A stretch of DNA of 11,392 nt from Planctomycetota bacterium. GTDB lineage: Bacteria > Planctomycetota > Phycisphaerae > WQYP01 > JAJZKY01. The DNA is taken from assembly GCA_021803885.1 (NCBI GenBank), contig JAJZKY010000077.1, forward strand, positions 1 through 11,392, given 5' to 3'. Position 1 is the first letter of the stretch; each line of letters opens with the position of its first letter. This document shows positions 7,023 to 11,392 of this stretch, in pieces. The notes beneath the pieces are model-generated. The model made no database searches. It was not told where the DNA came from and saw only the letters and a list, made by a program, of their open reading frames with translations. A program made the position numbers and the translations under genes.

Positions 7023-7658
7023 ATGTACAACGTCGAATCCACCATCGGCTCCCAGTACGCGAACAGTCCGGCGATTGATGCGCTGATCGCGTCCATGAAT
7101 ACGTGGATGGATCCTACGCCAAACTTACAGCAGTTCTACTCCTTCGTGTGGAACATCCTCACCGCGCAGGGCTTCGGACTCGATATCTGGGGATCAATAC
7201 TTGGCGTCGGCAGAACGCTTCAGATCCCTGCTACCGTGACGTACTTCGGGTTCAACGGGGGCGCTGGCGTTCCATTTGACAATGGTGCACCATTCTACGC
7301 TGGTGAGTCGCCTACTCAAGCATACCGGCTCCCGGACTCTCAATATCTCTCTCTGTTACTCGCCAAAGCCTTCGCCAATGTAGCGGCGACGACAATCCCG
7401 GCTATGAACCAGATGCTTCAGCTCCTGTTCGGCGATAGCGGTGTGGCATACGTCGTCGATGTCGGGAATATGATTCTGACGCTGTTCTTTGAGTTTAACT
7501 TGACGCCAGTGCAGTACGCCATTGTGGCTAACACCGACGTGTTGCCACATCCTACGGGCGTGTACGTGAACATACAGACGCCCGCAGATGTACCGATACT
7601 CGACGAAAACGGCAATGACATACTCGACCAATTCGGGTTGCCAGTTCTGCAAGGATAA
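7023..7658 (+). CDS. DUF2612 baseplate protein (gp48/tail protein I-like)
   Basis: A 211-aa member of the DUF2612 type, whose position after J in related phages corresponds to P2 gpI or Mu gp48, the protein joining wedge to fibre. Recognisable parts are SQYANSPAIDALIASMNTWM (10-29), FVWNILTAQGFGLDIWGSIL (41-60), YFGFNGGAGVPFDNGAPFY, then YRLPDSQYLSLLLAKAFANV (101-120), MNQMLQLLFG, YVVDVGNM and LTPVQYAIVAN with LPHPTGVYV. The last 25 residues form an extension with two tandem short units, ILDENGND and ILDQFGLP. The gene starts 1 nt after the fibre stop without a clear SD, so coupling is likely. Family call is strong; the exact structural role is inferred. Confidence 0.85.
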   Translation: MYNVESTIGSQYANSPAIDALIASMNTWMDPTPNLQQFYSFVWNILTAQGFGLDIWGSILGVGRTLQIPATVTYFGFNGGAGVPFDNGAPFYAGESPTQAYRLPDSQYLSLLLAKAFANVAATTIPAMNQMLQLLFGDSGVAYVVDVGNMILTLFFEFNLTPVQYAIVANTDVLPHPTGVYVNIQTPADVPILDENGNDILDQFGLPVLQG

Positions 7659-7660
7659 TC

Positions 7661-9712
7661 ATGGGCAAAATTTCCTCATACTCTCCGATGACAGCTCTGC
7701 AAGGGGCTGAGCTTATTCTTGGCGACCAGTCCGGAGCCACCGGAACCACTACCCCTACCGCAATCGTGGAATACGTGGCCGGCCTGACTGAAACGCCAGT
7801 GATAGCATCATACGCGCGCACCGCAGCGGAGATAGCTGCTGCTATAACGCCGACAAATTATACCTATTCCCCCGGGAACGCGCGCCGGTACGGAAGTGAT
7901 CCGACTGGGGTCGCAGACTCGACAGGGGCCTTCCAAATATGGATCAACGCAGCTTGGTCTATGTTCAACTATGTGGACGGCCAAGGACTCTGGAACGGTG
8001 GGGGCGGCGCGATCCCGATAGCTACGCTCACGCCTGGAAAATTCAAGCTCTCCGGTAGCACCGTCCTACCTACCGGCTGCACCGTCACAGGAGAAGCGCA
8101 CCCGGCAAATACCACAAACCACACGAGGATCGTTTTGAATAGCACCGGCACGACGCCGGCGCGGACTTGGGCGGCCGACACTCTGATCCCGAGCAACGCG
8201 ATCATCAACGCTGGCAATGGATACTGGTATCGCGCGAATGCGACAGGCTCGCTTTGGGCTGGAACCACCGGCTCAACGGAGCCGGCATGGCCGACAAACT
8301 CCGGTGGTACGGTGGTAGATGGCACAGTTACATGGACCCTGCAAGGAGCTATAAGCGCAGGTGATAACCGCAATATGCCGATACTAAAATTTTCGCGAGC
8401 GACCGAGCTGGGCGGCACGACGCTTGCCAATCAGAACCTCGATATGGCACTACAGAATCTTGAATTCTGGGCCGTCGATCTTGGCAATAACTTCAACGAT
8501 CCACTCGGCGGGACCGGGTACGCCTGGGATGATTACCCGCTGGGCGGGGCGCTCTTTTTTGACTGCGACACGGTAGACACTCGCATCGTATCTTGCACGT
8601 TCCAGAATACGCCGTGCGGGATTCGATTGCATAACATCCAAAACGGCACGGTCGCCAGCGACGGATTCAACAATCAGGGTAGCGGCAATATCTGGGTAGA
8701 AGAATGCGAGTTCGACGCAGCCGCGGCGCACGTCTACGCGGACAACTGCACGCTCGACCTGGTCTTCCGAAACTGCGCGTTCTACGGCGGATATCACAAG
8801 TACGTCGGATGCAGCGGCCGGGTTGTCTACGAGAATTGCAGGTTTTATGGCGGGACGGTCATCGACGCCACGGATTCGGGCAACAACTTCCTCGTGTTCC
8901 GGGTCTCGGGGGGCACTTTCGACCAAGCGCAGAATTCCGATTGCATCAGCATCTACGGAGCGGCCATTGCGGACATCCGCGGCCTCACCTTCGTAGCGGC
9001 TAACAGCGCATCGACCATCGTCCTGCAGAACGCCGACGGCGGGGGAGTCTACGACTGCTCGATCAATGATTCCGGGTATAATTCCGGCTCTCAGACCGGA
9101 CTGACCGCGAGCGCCGCGATCAAGCTGATCGATTGCCAGAATACGATGGTCCGCGGCAACAATCTGACAGCCGCCAGCGGCACCGGGACCTACAACGGCT
9201 TTGGAATCCTCACGCTCTCGAACGTCCGCGGCAGTTCGGGGAATTTCATTGATGGCAACATGGTGAGCGCGCCCTACAACGGCGCGGCATACAACGGACA
9301 AGGGCGGAGCATAAACCTAGCCTCGACGGCCGACGTGCTCGGCTCAAACGTCAATGTGAACGACTGGAACGCGACCAAGGCGGGCGCCGTTGCGCTCTCT
9401 CTGGTCCAAGTCCCGTACTCTTCTTCAATAACATTTGACGCGCGCAGCGGGAATCTGTTCGAAATCACGATAACGAACGCTACCGCCTTCACGATCAACG
9501 CACCCGCCGGCGCGTCCGACGGACAAGAGATTACGATCATGTTCGTCAATACCACCACAGGTTCTATCGGGGCGATCACTTGGAACTCGATATTTTTGGT
9601 GTATTCCGGCGCGCTCAATCCCGCCGCTGGCGCGAGCCAGTCGATACGGCTCCTGTACAACGGCACCAACTGGGTCGAACTGTGGCGTGGCGCTAATAAT
9701 GTGCCCAACTGA
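7661..9712 (+). CDS. Tailspike with right-handed beta-helix
   Basis: A 683-aa trimeric receptor-binding spike, probably binding or cleaving surface polysaccharide. SD AAGGA at 7651-7655, 5 nt before the ATG, spans into the previous stop. Residues 1-40 are a small anchor seen on many fibres (MGKISSYSPMTALQGAELIL). RRYGSDPTGVADST (75-88) is the usual entry to a pectate-lyase-like beta-helix. Residues 170-228 form an inserted module (W170, YWYRANATGSLWAGTTGSTE, P208-AWP, DGTVTWT). The helix resumes at about 236, with recurring Cys-x-Phe/Ile rungs (SCTF 311-314, ECEF 348-351, NCAF 371-374, NCRF 392-395, DCSI 465-468). Residues 578-683 are a beta-sandwich cap typical of spike C-termini (GQEITIMFVN, LLYNGTNWVELWR). 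No catalytic residues can be assigned by eye, so the enzyme specificity is unknown. Confidence 0.85.
   Translation: MGKISSYSPMTALQGAELILGDQSGATGTTTPTAIVEYVAGLTETPVIASYARTAAEIAAAITPTNYTYSPGNARRYGSDPTGVADSTGAFQIWINAAWSMFNYVDGQGLWNGGGGAIPIATLTPGKFKLSGSTVLPTGCTVTGEAHPANTTNHTRIVLNSTGTTPARTWAADTLIPSNAIINAGNGYWYRANATGSLWAGTTGSTEPAWPTNSGGTVVDGTVTWTLQGAISAGDNRNMPILKFSRATELGGTTLANQNLDMALQNLEFWAVDLGNNFNDPLGGTGYAWDDYPLGGALFFDCDTVDTRIVSCTFQNTPCGIRLHNIQNGTVASDGFNNQGSGNIWVEECEFDAAAAHVYADNCTLDLVFRNCAFYGGYHKYVGCSGRVVYENCRFYGGTVIDATDSGNNFLVFRVSGGTFDQAQNSDCISIYGAAIADIRGLTFVAANSASTIVLQNADGGGVYDCSINDSGYNSGSQTGLTASAAIKLIDCQNTMVRGNNLTAASGTGTYNGFGILTLSNVRGSSGNFIDGNMVSAPYNGAAYNGQGRSINLASTADVLGSNVNVNDWNATKAGAVALSLVQVPYSSSITFDARSGNLFEITITNATAFTINAPAGASDGQEITIMFVNTTTGSIGAITWNSIFLVYSGALNPAAGASQSIRLLYNGTNWVELWRGANNVPN
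8168..8350 (+). other. Inserted small module within the tailspike gene
   Basis: Codons 170-230 encode a segment with the pattern W-x(19)-YWYRA-x(4)-G-x(3)-GTTGSTEPAWPT-x(3)-GTVVDGTVTWT. The same layout occurs as a free-standing or repeated domain of about 60 residues in many phage fibre and appendage proteins. Here it splits the start of the beta-helix: strands and turns like VTGEAH before it connect to LKFSR and LQNLEFW after it. It probably projects as a loop domain. A carbohydrate-binding role is plausible but inferred. Confidence 0.5.
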
Positions 9713-9757
9713 GACGCGCCTCGATTCAGGACAGAGTAGGCTATGCACAGCGTGATC

Positions 9758-9762
9758 AGAGG
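9758..9762 (+). promoter_or_regulatory. Ribosome binding site deciding the start of the small membrane protein
   Basis: AGAGG lies 7 nt before ATG 9770. The in-frame upstream ATG at 9743 has only a poor TAGG about 2 nt away. The protein from 9770 begins immediately with its membrane segment, so 9770 is preferred. Confidence 0.6.
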
Positions 9763-9769
9763 TAATAGA

Positions 9770-10051
9770 ATGTTTCCAAACCCTTGGCTTTCCGCTCTCA
9801 TCAGCGGGGTGTGGGCATCCCTTGCGGGGTTCCTCGCCTGGCTGGCGCGGCATATCATCAAGCGCGTCGATTACCTCGAAGAGCGCTCCGTCTCGCGCGA
9901 GGAATTCGAGAAGTTCTGCCAGACCCGAGAAGCGGCCGACCACGCGCGGGGGCTAGATATCAGCCGCCTCGAAGGGAAGATCGACAGCTACAACCAATCG
10001 ATCAGCGCGCGCATCGATCGGCTGCTGGAGTTACGCCATGGCAACCGATGA
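9770..10051 (+). CDS. Small membrane protein with coiled coil (DUF2730-like)
   Basis: From ATG 9770 this is a 93-aa protein with one membrane helix (about residues 5-27, WLSALISGVWASLAGFLAWL) followed at once by positive residues RHIIKR, and then by a charged coiled coil (YLEERSVSREEFEKF through SRLEGKIDSYNQSISARIDR). Positive charge after the helix suggests the C-terminal part stays in the cytoplasm, unlike an Rz-type spanin. The layout recalls DUF2730 proteins of Mu-like phages, which sit near lysis genes. I suggest a holin-accessory or membrane-anchor role only from context. It overlaps the next gene by 14 nt. A 102-aa form from ATG 9743 is the alternative. Confidence 0.6.
   Translation: MFPNPWLSALISGVWASLAGFLAWLARHIIKRVDYLEERSVSREEFEKFCQTREAADHARGLDISRLEGKIDSYNQSISARIDRLLELRHGNR
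10027..10030 (+). promoter_or_regulatory. Ribosome binding site for the putative muralytic gene
   Basis: GGAG within the end of the membrane-protein gene is 7 nt before ATG 10038. It supports this start over the in-frame ATG at 10065 (MSRNNPW). Confidence 0.6.
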
Positions 10052-10463
10052 AACCACGCTCGGCATGTCGCGAAACAATCCGTGGGATTTATTGCCCGAG
10101 CATGTGCAATGGTTTGGCTTAGCAGCGGCACAGCCGGACTCTGGGCCGCTCCTGTTCAAGACTCTCGACGACGGAATCCGAGCCGGCATCCTGTTGTGCT
10201 ATACCTACCAGGAGCGCGCATGGAACTCGCCGGTGTCGTTCATCACCCGCTTTGCGCCGCCGCCCGGGAACCCGACTGAGACATACATCGTCAATGTATG
10301 TCAGTGGACCGGCTTTCGATGGGACTCGCCAATCGATTTCCACGACCCTAAGATACTCGTCCCTTGGGCGCGCGCGATCTGGCGGCAGGAACAAGGTGCG
10401 GCGGCGGATGTGATCACTACCGATGATATACTGGCCGCTAAGGCCATGGCGGATGCGCAATGA
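10038..10463 (+). CDS. Putative virion-associated or muralytic protein of the RNNP family
   Basis: A 141-aa protein with the layout of a widespread phage family often annotated as structural protein or endolysin. It opens with MSRNNPWDL (from residue 10; relatives have GIRNNNPGN), then LFKTLDDGIRAGILLCYTYQ (about 39-58), SFITRFAPPPGNPTETYIVN (about 67-86), a Trp-rich SWAP-like middle (CQWTGFRWDSPIDFHDP) and VPWARAIWRQEQG near the end. In relatives the pattern is F-x-x-x-x-GIRA-x-x-x-x-L-x-x-Y and W-APP-x-x-N-x-T-x-x-Y. The fold is thought to be lysozyme-like in at least some members, but I cannot point to a proven catalytic residue, so peptidoglycan cleavage is inference. It lies between two membrane-protein genes and its stop overlaps the next start (ATGA at 10460-10463), which fits a lysis cassette. 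Confidence 0.62.
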   Translation: MATDETTLGMSRNNPWDLLPEHVQWFGLAAAQPDSGPLLFKTLDDGIRAGILLCYTYQERAWNSPVSFITRFAPPPGNPTETYIVNVCQWTGFRWDSPIDFHDPKILVPWARAIWRQEQGAAADVITTDDILAAKAMADAQ

Positions 10464-10648
10464 AACTCGACCCCCAAAAGACCACCGGCGCACTCGCCGC
10501 CGCTGCAATTGTGAACATCGCCGCTTGGGCGGCTGGCTATTTCTGGCACGTCCACATGCCCGATGAGGTCAACACTGATCTGATGCTGCTACTGTCCTTG
10601 ATCCTGACGCATCTCCCACTGTTCCAAAACCCTCCAAACGCCGGTTGA
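10460..10648 (+). CDS. Two-TM holin-like protein
   Basis: A 62-aa protein beginning MKLDPQKTTGALAAAAIVNI, with one hydrophobic helix at about 10-29, a short acidic linker (HMPDEVNTD) and a second at about 37-53 (LMLLLSLILTHLPLF), ending NPPNAG. Two short helices joined by a small loop in a late-region protein of about 60 residues is the layout of class II-like holins. A basic N-terminus suggests both ends face the cytoplasm. The opening LDPQK-x-TGA is shared with small proteins in other phage lysis regions. It is coupled to the muralytic gene by a four-base overlap. Holin function is inferred from topology and neighbours. Confidence 0.58.
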   Translation: MKLDPQKTTGALAAAAIVNIAAWAAGYFWHVHMPDEVNTDLMLLLSLILTHLPLFQNPPNAG

Positions 10649-10654
10649 CCCGGC

Positions 10655-10660
10655 AAGGTG
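10655..10660 (+). promoter_or_regulatory. Ribosome binding site deciding the start of the 90-aa protein
   Basis: AAGGTG lies 5 nt before ATG 10666. An in-frame TTG at 10645 overlaps the preceding stop but has no comparable SD, so ATG is taken as the start. Confidence 0.6.
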
Positions 10661-10665
10661 ATGAC

Positions 10666-10938
10666 ATGAGCACTCCGAATCCCGTTCTCAAAACCGTCGC
10701 GCCCGAGATCTACGGAATCATTCAGGCGCTCGTGGCGTTCGACAATGCCATGGGGCCGAATCCCGCGGATTGGGTCGGCAACTTCGCTCCCGCCAAGCTC
10801 ACCCTCGATGGTGCCGTTCTCAAGCAGCTCCAGCTCGCGGAGCCGGCCCTCGCAGGACTCGCGATTGCGAGCGCCAACTCGTTCTGGATGAGTCTCGCGT
10901 CCAAGGTGCAGGCTGCTACCGGCGTTCCGCAGCCGTAG
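10666..10938 (+). CDS. Conserved-looking hypothetical protein, 90 aa
   Basis: From ATG 10666 the protein has 90 residues: a helical start (NPVLKTVAPEIYGIIQALVA), a central stretch with FDNAMGPNPADWVGNFAPAK, and a hydrophobic, alanine- and leucine-rich second half (LTLDGAVLKQLQLAEPALAG). It is soluble-looking or peripheral; no segment is long enough to be a sure membrane helix. I do not recognise a named family. Position just after the holin-like gene, with its own good SD 17 nt past that gene's stop, suggests it belongs to the same late transcript. Roles in lysis timing or in the virion are both possible. G/C-ending codons throughout support that it is a real gene. Confidence 0.6.
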   Translation: MSTPNPVLKTVAPEIYGIIQALVAFDNAMGPNPADWVGNFAPAKLTLDGAVLKQLQLAEPALAGLAIASANSFWMSLASKVQAATGVPQP

Positions 10939-10944
10939 ACGGTC

Positions 10945-11241
10945 GTGCGCCGCCGCACCGCTCGCAAGCGACAGCTCCCGCCGCGCTCGACGTGGCGGGA
11001 GCCGATCCGCCGGTGCGGGCATCCTGGCTGCAAACGCCCGCGCCAGCCCGGACACTCGGCAAGCTGGTGCATCGAGCACGGTAGCCGAAAATGGGAGCGC
11101 CTGCGCGCCAAGAACGCCGGCATTCGGCAGCGCCGGCCGCGCTCGGAGGCCGCGATCCGGGCGGACTTAGCGCGGATGCTGGAGGGCGTGTGGGGGCGGT
11201 GGGAGAGGTTCTGCGAGCCGGACGTGGAGAGTTTACGATGA
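10945..11241 (+). CDS. Small basic protein with a C4-type zinc-binding pattern
   Basis: A 98-aa protein with a GTG start 6 nt after the previous stop and no good SD. It is the only start that retains the motif. The first 23 residues are very basic (RRRTARKRQ, REPIRR). Then C24-G-H-P-G-C29 and W-C42-I-E-H45 make a C-x4-C-x12-C-x2-H pattern like the N-terminal zinc finger of many phage HNH endonucleases, but no HNH motif follows. The rest (SRKWERLRAKN, EAAIRADLARMLEGVWGRWE) is helical and charged. DNA or RNA binding is likely by composition, though not shown. It may be a shortened relative of an HNH protein, or a stand-alone finger. Its stop overlaps the next ATG (ATGA), which supports translation through this frame. 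A strong hairpin lies just inside the start. Confidence 0.52.
   Translation: MRRRTARKRQLPPRSTWREPIRRCGHPGCKRPRQPGHSASWCIEHGSRKWERLRAKNAGIRQRRPRSEAAIRADLARMLEGVWGRWERFCEPDVESLR
10974..11002 (+). promoter_or_regulatory. Strong hairpin near the start of the zinc-motif gene
   Basis: GCTCCCGCC (10974-10982) and GGCGGGAGC (10994-11002) are perfect complements. Three further inner pairs (one G-U) give a 12-bp stem with a 5-nt loop, CTCGA. It begins 29 nt after the GTG start and is not followed by a T-run, so it is not a standard intrinsic terminator. It could dampen translation or pause transcription, or it could be chance in very G+C-rich coding sequence. Confidence 0.4.
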
Positions 11242-11392
11242 CCATCGACGAACGCATCGCCGCCCTCGAGGCGCGACTGGCGGCGGCTGAGGCGAGGATT
11301 GCGGCGCTGGAGCTGCGGCTGGACGGCTATCCGGTGCAGCCGGTTCCGTGGGAACCGCGCCACATTCCATATCCACCGACGCCGCCGTGGCA
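11238..11392 (+). CDS. Coiled-coil, proline-rich hypothetical protein (3' partial)
   Basis: The gene starts at ATG 11238, overlapping the preceding TGA, and is open to the window end: 51 complete codons. Residues 5-29 form a clean heptad coiled coil, with Ile7, Leu10, Leu14, Ala17, Ile21, Leu24 and Leu28 at a/d positions. A proline-, tyrosine- and tryptophan-rich segment follows (YPVQPVPWEPRHIPYPPTPP). I do not recognise the family. The layout suits a small oligomerising protein, such as a structural accessory, but no function can be given. The four-base overlap suggests coupled expression with the zinc-motif gene. Confidence 0.45.
   Translation, partial: MTIDERIAALEARLAAAEARIAALELRLDGYPVQPVPWEPRHIPYPPTPPW

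Noticed and set aside
8541..8560. G+C-rich stretch followed by six T within the tailspike gene as an intrinsic terminator
   Set aside because: There is no convincing stem before the T-run, and it lies in the middle of an intact gene.
9743..9769. Upstream ATG adding nine residues to the small membrane protein
   Set aside because: Its SD is too close and poor, while ATG 9770 has AGAGG at 7 nt. It cannot be fully excluded.
9713..9769. Possible promoter or terminator in the largest intergenic gap
   Set aside because: I find no -35/-10 pair with good spacing and no stem with a T-run; only the SD for the next gene is clear.
9784..10122. Nested plus-strand frame as a possible embedded Rz1-type outer spanin
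   Set aside because: No signal peptide or lipobox cysteine; the sequence is a basic shadow of the membrane-protein and muralytic genes.
1..11392. Defence system, CRISPR array, tRNA or mobile element
   Set aside because: No regular repeats, cloverleaf, transposase or terminal inverted repeats were seen on either strand; the genes are a phage tail and lysis set.

Overview
The window is one continuous, all-plus-strand structural and lysis segment of a tailed-phage genome or prophage. It is G+C-rich, with most codons ending in G or C. There is no integrase, repressor, tRNA, insertion sequence, CRISPR array or recognisable bacterial gene, so host and lysogenic state cannot be read directly. Protein family types suggest a Gram-negative, probably proteobacterial, host; that is inference. 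The combination of a Gp138/gpV-type spike, a gp25-like wedge and a J-like wedge is the hallmark of a contractile (myovirus-type) baseplate. Sheath and tube genes would be expected just upstream, outside the window.

Layout. (1) 2-342: the end of a tail-assembly-chaperone pair. The coding signal moves from frame 2 to frame 1 exactly at the heptamer G_GGT_TTT (118-124), and a perfect 8-bp stem follows 5 nt later. This looks like a programmed -1 frameshift of the lambda G/GT type. (2) 346-1626: a short tape-measure protein. (3) 1623-5892: baseplate genes in the order tube initiator/hub-associated protein, hub, membrane-piercing spike, plug, gp25-like wedge, J-like wedge. They are separated by a few bases or joined by ATGA/GTGA overlaps. 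(4) 5903-9712: host-recognition genes: a fibre protein, a DUF2612-type baseplate protein and a 683-aa beta-helix tailspike with a small extra module inserted near its N-terminal end. (5) 9770-10938: a probable lysis block: one-TM coiled-coil membrane protein, putative muralytic/structural protein, two-TM holin-like protein and a 90-aa unknown. (6) 10945-end: a basic protein with a C-x4-C-x12-C-x2-H zinc-binding pattern, whose start region holds a strong 12-bp hairpin, then the beginning of a coiled-coil, proline-rich protein cut by the window edge.

How it fits together: the chaperones load the tape measure, the tape measure sets tail length, the initiator-hub-spike-plug axis closes the tube, the gp25/J/DUF2612 wedges surround it, and the fibre and spike give adsorption. 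The lysis genes follow in the same direction. I see no promoter or convincing terminator, so the block is most simply one late operon with extensive translational coupling. The window is mostly a well-known kind of region and I do not see a wholly new system. The parts most worth a second look are the frameshift signal, the zinc-motif gene with its hairpin, the fibre gene placed between J and DUF2612, and a short repeat-like motif shared by the plug and DUF2612 proteins.
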